Shown here: piece by piece, positions 42,036-51,030 of the stretch | Layout of the letters: every line of letters starts with the position of its first letter | Numbering within the stretch: the stretch's first letter is position 1 | NCBI GenBank assembly: GCA_963840445.1 | Contig: CAWIZC010000024.1 | Span: 310,001-374,000, forward strand | Length of the DNA stretch: 64,000 nucleotides | Source of the DNA: AWTP1-13 sp963840445 | GTDB taxonomy: Bacteria > Pseudomonadota > Alphaproteobacteria > Rhizobiales > Hyphomicrobiaceae | Reading direction: 5' to 3' | Position numbers and translations under genes: made by a program | The notes under the pieces: model-generated | What the model was told of the DNA's origin: nothing | The model's database searches: none | Seen by the model: the letters and a program-made list of their open reading frames with translations, nothing else

Positions 42036-42360
42036 GCAGAGCCCCCGCTGGGTGATGAAGCCCGCATGATTACAGGACGGCAACCTATCGGCGCATGCCC
42101 GTTTTGGGGGAGACCTCGGCCAAGACACGGACTACTTTCTATTCCCGAGACCTCCACCGTTGGCGCATGGGCCGGCGCTGCCCAACAGATCGGCGCTTGA
42201 GGGTGGGCGCCTGAAGTGATGGTCCATCGATGCGCCGTTGTTCACAGACTGCACGGCTGATGCCGGCCGCGCCAGTTTTTCGCACAGGCTGGCGGCAATA
42301 GCGCAGACGGCCTAGAAGGGGGCTGCCCGCATACTCGGCGCGGCTGCAGCTGGGTCGCGC
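42036..42360. other. 325-bp intergenic region at the right edge of the island
   Basis: No supported gene, hairpin or tRNA fragment found. No copy of the tRNA-Leu 3' end was seen here or elsewhere in 38.8-42.4 kb, so the right boundary of the island is not defined. Confidence 0.35.
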
Positions 42361-43296
42361 ATGAACCGTTCTGTGTCTGTCGTGCTGGCTGTGGCCGTCA
42401 CCGGCGTGTGTCTCTGGTTCCTGTTGACGCCCGAGGTTCTGCACTCCCTGCGCCGCATGGGCACGGATGCCAAGCCCCTGCCCGTGGTCGCCGCGTTTCT
42501 ATTCTGTACGCTAGTGCAGTGGCTGCGCGCTTGGCGCTATTCGATGATGACGGCGGCGCGCCTCGATCTCCCGGACAATGCCATGGTCCGCATCGCCTGC
42601 CAGGCCAACTTCCTCAACTTCGCGCTGCCGTTCCGGCTGGGAGAACTCGGCTATCCCGTGCTCATGCAGCGCCGCTATGGCATCCGCTTTTTGCAAGCGA
42701 CCGGCGTGCTGCTGTTGGCCCGGCTGTTCGATCTGGCGGCGGTAGGCTGCATCTTTCTGGCGTCGGCATGGGCGCTCGGAATGGTGCCTGGCATCTTTAA
42801 TCTGATCGCCGCTGCCGGTGCGGTGGCGCTCGCGGTTGCGCCGTTCGGTGTGGCTCTGGCGGGGCAGGCTTTGCGCCCGCACCTGGTGCGGCTGCCTTAT
42901 GTCGGAGCAACCATCGCCGAGCCGCTCAGCGCTGCGCTCGATGCGCTGGGCGACATGCGTGTGCGGTTGGCGGTGGTGGCGGTCGGCTTTGCCATCTGGC
43001 TGGCGCTGGCGCTGATGGCGGTGCTGACCGCGCAGGCCGTCGTCGATACCGTGCCGGCCGCCGCTGCGGTGCTCGGAGGTGCGGCCAGCAGTCTGGCCTT
43101 CGCGTTGCCGATCAACGGCATTGCCGGCATCGGTCCGACGCAGGCGGCGTGGGTGGCGGCGACGGTTCAGACGGGCGTACCGTGGGACGACGCAGTGGTG
43201 AGCGCGCTGGCCCTGCACGCGGTCGTGCTGGTCAATGCCATCGTGCTGGGCGGGCTTGCCATGCTGCCGTGGCCGGGCGACGCGGCGGCGAAGTGA
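42361..43296 (+). CDS. Lysylphosphatidylglycerol synthase TM-region/UPF0104-type membrane protein
   Basis: 311 residues, about eight membrane segments. Family features: FLFCTLVQWLRAWRYSMM near 50, NFLNFALPFRLGELGYPVLM near 85 (the conserved NxxxPxRxGE region) and LPINGIAGIGPTQAAW near 250 (GxG..E/Q segment). PF03706 members move or modify lipids, as MprF flippase domains do. First gene after the island; followed by rnd on the same strand after 201 bases. Substrate unknown. Confidence 0.82.
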   Translation: MNRSVSVVLAVAVTGVCLWFLLTPEVLHSLRRMGTDAKPLPVVAAFLFCTLVQWLRAWRYSMMTAARLDLPDNAMVRIACQANFLNFALPFRLGELGYPVLMQRRYGIRFLQATGVLLLARLFDLAAVGCIFLASAWALGMVPGIFNLIAAAGAVALAVAPFGVALAGQALRPHLVRLPYVGATIAEPLSAALDALGDMRVRLAVVAVGFAIWLALALMAVLTAQAVVDTVPAAAAVLGGAASSLAFALPINGIAGIGPTQAAWVAATVQTGVPWDDAVVSALALHAVVLVNAIVLGGLAMLPWPGDAAAK

Positions 43297-43497
43297 ACTT
43301 CAATCCCCGTAAGTTGGTCGAGCGAAGCTGGTGGACGCCGGGGCGCGCTTCGACAAGCTCAGCGCGGGTTGTGCCGACGCGACAAAGACCGGTGACAGCC
43401 CAATTTTCAGGTGCATGCCGGACTGACGACCTTTCTATAACCTTTTGATGCTGTTAGAAGCAGGAAACCTGTCGCTTTTCCAGTCGTCGCCGGATGG

Positions 43498-44121
43498 ATG
43501 CCCGTGAGCCCCACCATCAAGCTGTACAAGAACGATCTGCCTGCGGGCCTCGTCTTTCCGAACGGCGTCGCCATCGACTCCGAGACCATGGGGCTCAACC
43601 CCCAGCGCGACCGCCTATGTGTCGTGCAGTTGTCGGCCGGCGACGGCAGCGCGCATCTGGTGCAGTTTGACGGCAAGGACTGGTCCGCCCCGCGGCTGAA
43701 GGCGCTGCTGGCCGATCCGGCGGCGCTCAAGATCTTCCATTTCGCCCGCTTCGACATGGCCATGCTGAAGCGGTACCTGGGGGTCCTGCCGCAGCCTGTT
43801 TACTGTACCAAGATCGCCTCCAAACTGGTTCGCACCTACACCGACCGGCACGGCCTGAAAGACCTGTCCGCGGAGTTGCTCGGCATCGAGCTGTCCAAGC
43901 AGCAGCAGAGCTCGGACTGGGGTGCAGACAAGTTGACCGACCAGCAGAAGCACTACGCCGCTTCCGATGTCCTGCACCTGCACGCTTTGAAGGCAAAGCT
44001 CGATGCCATGCTGCAGCGGGAGGGCCGCTTGGCCGAGGCTGAGGCCTGCTTCCGTTTCCTGGCTGTGCGCGCCGATTTGGACCTCGCCGGCTTTGCTGAC
44101 ATGGACATCTTTGCGCACTAA
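43498..44121 (+). CDS. rnd: Ribonuclease D-type 3'-5' exonuclease
   Basis: 207 residues: only the DEDD exonuclease domain, without the HRDC domains of E. coli RNase D (375 residues), as is usual for alphaproteobacteria in this locus. Motifs: AIDSETMGL (Exo I), FHFARFDMAML (Exo II) and YAASDVLHLHAL (Exo III, Tyr/Asp). It trims RNA 3' ends. It begins the conserved rnd - lptC - lptA - lptB - rpoN order. Confidence 0.88.
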   Translation: MPVSPTIKLYKNDLPAGLVFPNGVAIDSETMGLNPQRDRLCVVQLSAGDGSAHLVQFDGKDWSAPRLKALLADPAALKIFHFARFDMAMLKRYLGVLPQPVYCTKIASKLVRTYTDRHGLKDLSAELLGIELSKQQQSSDWGADKLTDQQKHYAASDVLHLHALKAKLDAMLQREGRLAEAEACFRFLAVRADLDLAGFADMDIFAH

Positions 44122-44257
44122 CTCACAGGCCGAAATGCCTGCAATCGCGCGGCGGCGGGCGCTTGCCACTGGTCCCAATATAACCCAAATTGGCCCGCAG
44201 TTTCCGCGCGAACTCGGGCGGGGTGGGGGTTCTCCGCCGCAATCCGGTAGCTCGCCG

Positions 44258-46174
44258 ATGGCAATGACAATGGACATGCGCGACCGCAGGGTTGCGGGGG
44301 CGACCGGTGCGTCGGACCGCGCGCGCGCGTTCGCTATTGCCGGCCGGCACACGCAGCTGGTGAAGATGCTGCGGATGGCGCTGCCGGTATCTGCGGTCTG
44401 CATCTGTTTGGCCTACGGATTGATGCTCAGGACCAGCTGGAAGATCGGTTCCGGGCGGCTCGATGTCGGCCAGATAGAGCTGACGCCCGACGACTTGACG
44501 ATGAAGAACCCAAAGTACTTCGGGGTCAACAAGGACGGCAGCCGCTACGAGGTGCGTGCCAAACGGGCCGTGCTCGATCTCAATCCGAAGGCGCCCATCA
44601 AGCTGATGGATATCGAAGGCGACCTGGTCCAGACAAGCAACGTCGTCACCAAGCTGAAATCCAAGAACGGCTTGCTCGACAATACCAAGGGTGAGCTGGA
44701 GCTCTACGACGGCATCGAGATCGATGCGTCCAACGGCATGCGCGCGCGCATGTCGCGTGCCACGGTCTATTCGAAGGAGCACCGGGTCATCTCCAAATCT
44801 CCCGTGGAACTGGTGATGCCGACCGGGACGGTGCGTGGCGCGACCATGACCATGCAGACCGACACGCACGAGTCGACCTTCGTCGGCGATGTCGCGGTCA
44901 ACCTCGTGCCCGGTGCCCAGCAATCCACCGTCGGTTTTGGTCGCGACGCGCGACAGCCTGTGGATGTCACGGCCGAGCAGCTTTACATCAACGACACCGA
45001 TCACTTCGCGCTGTTCACCGGCAGTGTCGTTGCCCTGCAAGGCGATACGACACTCAAGACGCCCGAGTTGCGCATCGCCTACGAGGGCAAGGCGGCCGAT
45101 TCGCTGACGAGCGCGACGGCGGACGCACCCAAGGCCGATGCGGCGAGTGGTGGCTCACGCCTGTCGCGCATGGTGGCAAGCAAGGGAGCGGTCATCACCA
45201 TGGGCGCGGACCGGCGCATCGCGGCCGATCAGGCCGATTTCGACGCCAAGGTCGATACGGCGCTGTTCCTCGGCAATGTTCTCATCAACCAGCAGAAGAA
45301 CGTGCTGCAGGGTCGGCGCTTGTTCGTCGACCGCAAGAACAATAAGAGCCGTCTCGACTCGCCGGGCGAGGGTGGCCAGCCCGTCGGCCGCATCGCCGCG
45401 ACGCTCTTCCAGGGCGAAGCCAAGGCGGCCCAGCCGGCCAAGGCTAAGTCGGCGGCGGCCGAGATGGCGGCGTCTGTCCAGGGCAGCATGCTCGGCACCT
45501 TCAAGGCGGATCCCAATGCGCCGATGGACATCGAGGCCAATACGCTCGACCTGTTCGACGCCACCAAGCAGGCGGTGTTCAGGACCAACGTCAAGGCACA
45601 GCAGGGCGATCTGGTCATCCGTACGGTCGAGCTGACGGCCTTCTATACCGGCCAGTCCGCGTTCGGCATGGGCGGCACGGGCGAGGATGCCAAGGGCTCC
45701 TCACCCACTTCGCAGCTGACCAAAGTCGAGGCCAAGGAGAAGGTGCTGATCACCTCCAAGGACGGGCAGTCCGCCACGGGCGATTGGGCAATTTTCGACG
45801 TGAAGGCCAACACGGTGCTGCTGGGCGGCCACGTGGTCGTCTCGCGCGGCAAGGACGTGGCCGAGGGCCCGCGCCTGAAGATCGACCTCACCAGCGGCTT
45901 CTACCGCTTCGAGGGCGAGAATGAGGCCGCCGTGCGACCGTCCACGTCCGGTACGCCGGAGGTGCCGGCCAAAGCCACCGGGCCGGCTCTGTCGTCGAGC
46001 CCCGCAGAGACGCCAACGGGTCGCGCCTGTCCGCCCGGCAAGCAGTGCCTGCTGTTCTTCCCGCAGGAGGCCAAGGAGCGAGCCCAAGGCGCGATCAAGA
46101 AGGGGGGCGGGCCGGCGATCGACGAGGCCTGGCAACCGAGCACAAGCGGCAGCTCGGTCATCCGAGGCAACTAG
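44258..46174 (+). CDS. LptC-LptA fusion, lipopolysaccharide transport bridge protein
   Basis: 638 residues from ATG 44258. Residues about 1-55 are cytoplasmic plus a membrane anchor (LRMALPVSAVCICLAYGLML); about 60-225 form the LptC jelly-roll (IELTPDDLTMKNPKYFG, KAPIKLMDIEGDL). Then OstA/LptA-type beta repeats follow: VDVTAEQLYINDTDHFALFTGSV, a further set around ADRRIAADQADFDAKVDTALFLG, and a third (MDIEANTLDLFDATKQAVFRTNV). In most bacteria LptC (about 190) and LptA (about 185) are separate. Here one polypeptide anchored in the inner membrane would carry the periplasmic bridge. The C-terminus has a Pro/Ser-rich tail and a CPPGKQC loop. The TAG stop lies in the 167-bp repeat. Confidence 0.82.
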   Translation: MAMTMDMRDRRVAGATGASDRARAFAIAGRHTQLVKMLRMALPVSAVCICLAYGLMLRTSWKIGSGRLDVGQIELTPDDLTMKNPKYFGVNKDGSRYEVRAKRAVLDLNPKAPIKLMDIEGDLVQTSNVVTKLKSKNGLLDNTKGELELYDGIEIDASNGMRARMSRATVYSKEHRVISKSPVELVMPTGTVRGATMTMQTDTHESTFVGDVAVNLVPGAQQSTVGFGRDARQPVDVTAEQLYINDTDHFALFTGSVVALQGDTTLKTPELRIAYEGKAADSLTSATADAPKADAASGGSRLSRMVASKGAVITMGADRRIAADQADFDAKVDTALFLGNVLINQQKNVLQGRRLFVDRKNNKSRLDSPGEGGQPVGRIAATLFQGEAKAAQPAKAKSAAAEMAASVQGSMLGTFKADPNAPMDIEANTLDLFDATKQAVFRTNVKAQQGDLVIRTVELTAFYTGQSAFGMGGTGEDAKGSSPTSQLTKVEAKEKVLITSKDGQSATGDWAIFDVKANTVLLGGHVVVSRGKDVAEGPRLKIDLTSGFYRFEGENEAAVRPSTSGTPEVPAKATGPALSSSPAETPTGRACPPGKQCLLFFPQEAKERAQGAIKKGGGPAIDEAWQPSTSGSSVIRGN

Positions 46175-46337
46175 TGTGATGATCGAGAAGTCCGCTACAT
46201 CGCTTCGGGCTGGGTCGGGAGGCGGATCTCTCGATCTGAATCACACTGGAATCATGAATTGGCTAGTGTCCCTCAGATCGCGAAATTCGTTCCCCATTAG
46301 CCGCACACTCAGACGAATTTCGCGATCAGGACACTAG
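46171..46337. repeat. 167-bp two-hairpin intergenic element, copy 2
   Basis: Starts with CTAGTGTGATGATCGAG, which contains the TAG stop of the LptC-LptA gene. Hairpin A: arms 46181-46195 and 46222-46236, enclosed by AGTGTGAT/ATCACACT. Hairpin B: 46263-46289 and 46314-46337 with the perfect core GATCGCGAAATTCG/CGAATTTCGCGATC and outer CTAGTGTCC/GGACACTAG. It ends three bases before the lptB ATG. Same length and orientation relative to transcription as 13178-13344. Confidence 0.85.
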
Positions 46338-46340
46338 GCG

Positions 46341-47198
46341 ATGCGCCTATTCCCCTTCAATCTGCGTAGCAAACCCAAGCCGCCGCCCAATCGCCCGGCG
46401 GTTCCTGGGCGGCCGCGCCAGTTTCGCAACGGTCACCCGGCGGCGCCGGTTCACCATGAAGAAGAGATCTATGGCGGGCCAGGCTGGTTGACCGCGGTCA
46501 ACGTGCAGAAGAGCTATCGCGGCCGCAAGGTCGTGAAGGGGGTCAGCATTGCGACCGGCCGCGGCGAGGCGGTTGGCCTGCTCGGCCCCAACGGCGCCGG
46601 CAAGACGACCGTGTTCTACATGATCACGGGGCTGGTGCCCGCCGACGCCGGCAACATCACGCTGGACGGCCGCGATGTAACGCGCCTGCCCATGTACCGG
46701 CGGGCGCGCCTGGGCATCGGCTACCTGCCGCAGGAGGCCTCGATCTTCCGCGGCATGACCGTCGAACAGAACATCATGGCGGTCCTCGAGCTGGTGGAGC
46801 CGCGGCGCAAGAAGCGCAAGGAGCAGCTCGACAGCCTGCTCGAGGAGTTCAAGATCACCCGGCTGCGCAAGTCGCCGTCGTTGGCACTCTCGGGCGGCGA
46901 GCGCCGACGCTGCGAAATTGCCCGCGCGCTGGCCTCGCGGCCGTCGTTCATGCTGCTGGACGAGCCATTCGCCGGCATCGATCCGCTGGCGGTGGGCGAC
47001 ATCCAGGATCTAGTGCGCCATTTGACGCAGCGCGGAATTGGGGTCCTGATCACGGATCACAATGTCCGCGAGACGCTGGACCTGATAGACCGTGCCTACA
47101 TCATCTACGACGGCCGGGTCTTAACACATGGTAACCCTCAGGAAATCAAATCGAACCCAGACGTACGCCGCGTTTACCTCGGCGATATGTTCGATTAA
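46341..47198 (+). CDS. lptB: LPS export ABC transporter ATP-binding protein LptB
   Basis: 285 residues. Walker A GPNGAGKTT, signature LSGGERRRCEIARAL, Walker B SFMLLDEPFAGIDP and switch His in ITDHNVRE are all intact. It powers LPS extraction from the inner membrane with LptFG, which are not in this window, and works with the LptC-LptA protein encoded just upstream. About 45 residues of Pro/Arg-rich N-terminal extension precede the ATPase core. The start lies four bases after the 167-bp repeat element, so no ordinary ribosome-binding site is available outside that element. Confidence 0.95.
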   Translation: MRLFPFNLRSKPKPPPNRPAVPGRPRQFRNGHPAAPVHHEEEIYGGPGWLTAVNVQKSYRGRKVVKGVSIATGRGEAVGLLGPNGAGKTTVFYMITGLVPADAGNITLDGRDVTRLPMYRRARLGIGYLPQEASIFRGMTVEQNIMAVLELVEPRRKKRKEQLDSLLEEFKITRLRKSPSLALSGGERRRCEIARALASRPSFMLLDEPFAGIDPLAVGDIQDLVRHLTQRGIGVLITDHNVRETLDLIDRAYIIYDGRVLTHGNPQEIKSNPDVRRVYLGDMFD

Positions 47199-47254
47199 TG
47201 CGGCAAGCTTATAACTTGACCCCGTAGCGTGTCGTGGCGACGATCGGGGCCGTA

Positions 47255-48776
47255 ATGTCGCTAACGCCAAAATTGGAGCTGAGACAGGGCCAGCAGCTGG
47301 TGATGACACCCCAGCTGCAGCAGGCTATTCGTCTGCTTCAACTCTCCAACATCGAGCTGTGCACCTACGTCGAGACGGAGCTGGAGCGCAATCCGCTGCT
47401 CGAGCGCACGGAAGCTCCGGAAGAGCCGCCCGAGCGCGCCGAAGTGCAACGCTCCGACGACGCCGAAGACGCGGACGGCGAGCGGGACTGGAGCACGGAG
47501 GAGGTGCCCGTGCTCGTCAACGGACAAGCGCAGGAGAGCTCCGCGGACACCGCACCGCGCGAAGGCGGCGCTGCTGAGCCCGATGCGTCGGGCTGGGCAT
47601 CGCTAAAGCCCAGAACCAACAATTCGTTCGGCGGTGAGGACGTCAACCTCGAGGACTTCGTGGCGGCCGGGCGCTCGCTGGCTGACCATCTCAACGAGCA
47701 GCTGCAGATGCTGATCACCGAGCCCGCCGAGCGGCTGATCGGCTCCCACCTGATCCACATGGTGGACGAGGCGGGCTACCTGCAGGGCGACCTCGACGAT
47801 CTGGCCGAGAAGCTCGGCGCGCCGAACTCGCTCATCGAGAAGGTGCTGGGCCAGCTGCAAGGGTTCGACCCGACAGGGGTGTGCGCGCGCAACCTCGCTG
47901 AATGCCTGGCGCTGCAGCTCAAGGACCGCAACCGCTACGATCCGCAGATCGCTCGGCTGCTCGATAATCTGGCCCTGCTCGGTAGCCACAACCTGGCTGC
48001 GCTGAAGCGGGCGGTCGGTGTCGATGCGCAAGAGCTGTCCGAGATGATCGCCGAGATCAAGCAGCTCAATCCCAAGCCTGGCTTGAGGTTTGGCTCTGTG
48101 CAGATTCAACCGGTGCTGCCCGACGTCATGGTGCGCCCGGCGCGCGACGGCAGCTGGCTGGTGGAGCTCAACAACGAGACCTTGCCGCGCGTGCTGGTCA
48201 ACCGCGGCTACTATTCGACGGTGTCCAAGACGGCGCGCTCCGAGCAGGACAAGGGCTACCTTGTCGAGTGCCTGCAGAACGCCAACTGGCTGGTAAAAAG
48301 CCTAGATCAGCGCGCACGCACCATCATGCGCGTGGCCGAGGAGATCGTGCGTCAGCAGGACGGCTTTCTCACGCACGGCATCGAACACCTGAAGCCGCTC
48401 AACCTGAAGACGGTGGCGGACGCCATCTCGATGCACGAGTTGACCGTCAGCCGCGTGACCTCCAACAAGTACATGGCGACCCCGCGCGGCATCTTCGAGC
48501 TGAAGTACTTCTTCACCTCGGCGATCGCTTCGGCCGATTGCGATGGCGAGGCGCATTCCTCCGAAGCTGTGCGTCATCGCATCCGCCAGTTGATCGATGC
48601 CGAAATCGGCGGCAGCCGTGCTTTCCGATGACAAGATCGTCGAGCAGCTGAAGCGCGACGGTATCGACATTGCCCGGCGCACGGTGGCCAAGTACCGGGA
48701 GGCGCTGCGCATTCCGTCCTCGGTGCAACGGCGGCGCGAGAAGCAGATGGCCGCCCGCCTGGATGCAAGCGTCTGA
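47255..48776 (+). pseudogene. rpoN: RNA polymerase sigma-54 factor RpoN, frameshifted before the RpoN box
   Basis: Region I is normal (LVMTPQLQQAIRLLQLSNIEL), the acidic region II and core-binding region III follow, and the helix-turn-helix (ISMHELTVSRVTSNKYMATPRGIFELKYFF) is intact. The frame from ATG 47255 ends at TGA 48629-48631 after RQLIDAEIGGSRAFR. The expected continuation LSDDKIVEQLKRDGIDIARRTVAKYRE with the RpoN box is in the +1 frame to TGA 48774-48776. A single inserted base around 48610-48620 (GGCGGCAGCC) explains both. Without the RpoN box the factor cannot read the -24 element. Either a real mutation or a sequence error; the rest shows no decay. Confidence 0.85.
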
Positions 48777-49229
48777 GGCGCTGAGGAGTTCCTTGCAGGG
48801 CCGTTTCATGGCGTATCCCGCTGCAACAAAAGTTGTGCCAGGGCGCATTTGACACCCCGTACTGCCTGATCTACGGTCCGCCCCGTTTTGGGCCACTCGC
48901 GAGGTCGAGATGGCGCCACAAGTATCGTCATCTTGCAGTGGCAATGGTGGGTCCACGGTTCGGAAGATGCCCAGGCAAGACCTGGTGAACCGATCGGGGA
49001 GCATTGCGGATGACGTTCGGGTTCCTGCCCAGATTGCGTGGGGACGCTCTGCGGGACGGAATCGGGGGATATCCATGGGATATCACTCAAGATGGGCGCA
49101 GGGGTGCCCAGCAATTCGCGTAGCGCAAGCGCGCCAAGCCCGAGTGGGATGAGCGCAGGTACGGCACAAAAGGTGCATGAAGGCGTTGGGGCTTCGGATA
49201 CAGCGCATATCAGGTTGAAGAGAAGAACG
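48777..49229. other. 453-bp region between rpoN and ptsN; hpf not seen
   Basis: In relatives a long-form hibernation factor gene (hpf/raiA, about 190 codons) stands here. No frame in this interval gives the HPF N-terminal domain, and the interval is too short for a long HPF. The frame from 48910 has no family features. Seen instead: plain intergenic sequence with no clear hairpin. Confidence 0.55.
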
Positions 49230-49694
49230 ATGGATCTCGGTGATCTTCTGTCGCCGGAAGCGGTTTTTCCCTCCCTGAGGGCCAAGAACAAAAAGCAGGC
49301 GCTGCAGGAAATCGCCCAGAAGGCGGCTGGCCTGACGGGTCTTGATGCGCGCGACGTGTTCGAGACGCTGCTGCAACGCGAGCGGCTCGGCTCCACCGGC
49401 GTCGGCCGGGGCATTGCCATTCCGCATGGACGCATTGCGGCGCTGCCGCGTATCGTCAGCCTGTTCGCTAGGCTGGAGGAGCCGATCGCCTTCGAGGCCC
49501 TCGACGGTGAGCCCGTCGGCCTGATCTTTCTGCTGCTGGCGCCCGAGCATGCGGGCGCCGACCATCTGAAGGCGCTGGCGCGCATCTCGCGGCTGCTGCG
49601 CGAGCCGGCGACCATCGAGAAGCTGAAGGCTGCCAAGGACCGCGCGGCGCTCTATTCGGTGCTGACCGAGCCGGCTGCCTCGCACGCGGCGTAG
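49230..49694 (+). CDS. ptsN: PTS IIA-like nitrogen regulatory protein PtsN
   Basis: 154 residues from ATG 49230. The phosphorylated histidine is in GVGRGIAIPHGRI; family segments LLQRERLGSTG and FLLLAPEHAGADHLKALARISRLL are present. It takes phosphate from PtsO (NPr) in the nitrogen PTS and regulates potassium and nitrogen functions. Last gene of the rnd-lpt-rpoN-ptsN order. A hairpin after the stop (GGCTGGGCTC ... GAGCCAGCC, 49694-49728) may end the operon. Confidence 0.93.
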   Translation: MDLGDLLSPEAVFPSLRAKNKKQALQEIAQKAAGLTGLDARDVFETLLQRERLGSTGVGRGIAIPHGRIAALPRIVSLFARLEEPIAFEALDGEPVGLIFLLLAPEHAGADHLKALARISRLLREPATIEKLKAAKDRAALYSVLTEPAASHAA

Positions 49695-49786
49695 GCTGGG
49701 CTCTGGTCCCTCTGCCACGGAGCCAGCCGATTGAAGCGGCGCAAGGCCCGTGCGCTGTTCAATCCCAACTGATGCTGTTTCGGACG

Positions 49787-50401
49787 CTAGCCGCCGAACT
49801 TCTCGAGGAAGGCCTCGGGCGAGAGGGAACGGAAATCGGCGAGCGCCGCCTGCAGCCTCTCATGCTCCCAGTCCCACCACGCCAGGGCTTCGATGCGCCT
49901 CGCTATGTTGGCCGGAAAACGCGGCTTGACCAGCTTGGCGGGCACTCCGGCGACGATGGTATAGGGCGCGACGTCCTTGCTGACGATGGCCCCCGCGGCG
50001 ATCACGGCTCCCGTCCCGACCGTCCGCCCGGCCAGCACGATGGCGCCGTGCCCGATCCATACGTCGTGGCTGATGCTGACCGCCCGCGACCGACGCCAGT
50101 CGAAGAACTCAGCCTCGTCCTGCTCGCCTTCAAAGTAGGCACTCGCCCGATAGGTGAAGTGGCTCTGTGAGACGCGCCACATCGGATGGTTGCCGGGATT
50201 GATGCGCACATGCGAGGCAATCGAGCAGAACTTGCCGATGCGGCTGTAGATGATCTCGCCGTCATTGACGATGTAGCTGTAGTCGCCGAACTCGGTCTCG
50301 ATCAGACGCGTGCGCGCGCCAACCGCGGTGTAGTGGCCGATCCGGCAATGCTCGACAGTCGCGGTCGGATCAATCAGTGGCTCCAGCCCGAGCCTCTTCA
50401 T
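49787..50401 (-). CDS. Hexapeptide-repeat transferase, phosphonate-cluster type
   Basis: 204 residues of left-handed beta-helix hexapeptide repeats (ATVEHCRIGHYTAVGARTRL, ISHDVWIGHGAIVLAGRTVGTGAVIAAGAIVSKDVAPYTIVAGVPAK) with a catalytic-type His in GNHPMWR. The layout matches the xenobiotic/chloramphenicol-type acetyltransferases of phn operons. The neighbouring phnE fragment (50414-50656), 12 bases upstream on the same strand, supports that origin. With the rest of the phn genes absent, its substrate in this organism is unclear. Confidence 0.78.
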   Translation of the reverse strand: MKRLGLEPLIDPTATVEHCRIGHYTAVGARTRLIETEFGDYSYIVNDGEIIYSRIGKFCSIASHVRINPGNHPMWRVSQSHFTYRASAYFEGEQDEAEFFDWRRSRAVSISHDVWIGHGAIVLAGRTVGTGAVIAAGAIVSKDVAPYTIVAGVPAKLVKPRFPANIARRIEALAWWDWEHERLQAALADFRSLSPEAFLEKFGG

Positions 50402-50413
50402 CGGGTCATGGCC

Positions 50414-50656
50414 TCAGAGCAGGACCTTGCGAATGCGCGCACTTAGCATATCGATCAGCATCAAGGTCAGCACTATAATGATGACGATGGTCGCGGTCTC
50501 CGAATACTGGAAGGCGCGGATGTTCTCGTAGAGGGACTGCCCAATGCCGTCGGCGCCGACGATGCCGAGCACGGTCGCGGAGCGGACGTTAGTCTCGAAG
50601 CGGTAGAGCGTAAACGAGCTCCATAGCGGCATTACCTGCGGCACGATGCCGGGTAC
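50414..50656 (-). pseudogene. phnE: phnE 3' fragment (phosphonate ABC transporter permease)
   Basis: Only the last 80 or so codons remain: IVPQVMPLWSSFTLYRFETNVRSATVLGIVGADGIGQSLYENI, with the EAA-loop-adjacent and final membrane segment of PhnE, ending KVLL-TGA. A stop (TGA) lies in frame at 50657-50659 and no upstream part of the gene can be found, so two thirds of the permease is missing. No start codon with ribosome-binding site. Truncation probably goes with the transposase remnant next to it. Confidence 0.72.
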
Positions 50657-51030
50657 TCATTGATGGCGCGCAATGGGTCCGTAACGCGGCGCACCGGCTG
50701 CGCGATGCAAGCCGGGCAGACGTTGCAGGAACTCAGAATGGCGAAGGGAATGGCGAAGAAAACTGCGAGTGCCGTGACAGAAAAAGGGCGCAGCTCGAAA
50801 TCGGCCTGCGCTCCAATTTAGCCGGAGCGACGTCGATCTGGTGGTCGACAATTCGAGCGCGTTGTGCCGAGCGACAGACACGCAGGCGGACTGGCTAATC
50901 TTCCGATATGGCTGCTGCTGAAACCGAGCGATGTTCCTATTTCGTTCTTGACCTGCATTGGGCATTATCGGCTTGACAAACCCACGGAAATTGGGCACTG
51001 TTTCCCTTAGAAATCAGGGAAAAGTTTGTC
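50657..51030. other. 374-bp region between phnE fragment and dead transposase
   Basis: No supported gene. The last 75 bases (from about 50950) probably belong to the insertion sequence, including the AAATCAGGGAAAAG before the transposase ATG. No phnE 5' part and no terminal inverted repeat could be identified by eye. Confidence 0.35.

Noticed and set aside
43312..43375. GAAGC ... GCTTCG/ACAAGCTC palindromic stretch downstream of the UPF0104-type gene
   Set aside because: Looks like a common intergenic repeat type, but only one imperfect copy is in the window and the stem is weak, so it is not called as a feature.
48819..48842. Minus-strand TGGCAC ... TTGCA resembling a sigma-54 promoter next to rpoN
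   Set aside because: The spacing between the GG and GC elements is three bases too long for a -24/-12 promoter, and no gene follows in that direction.
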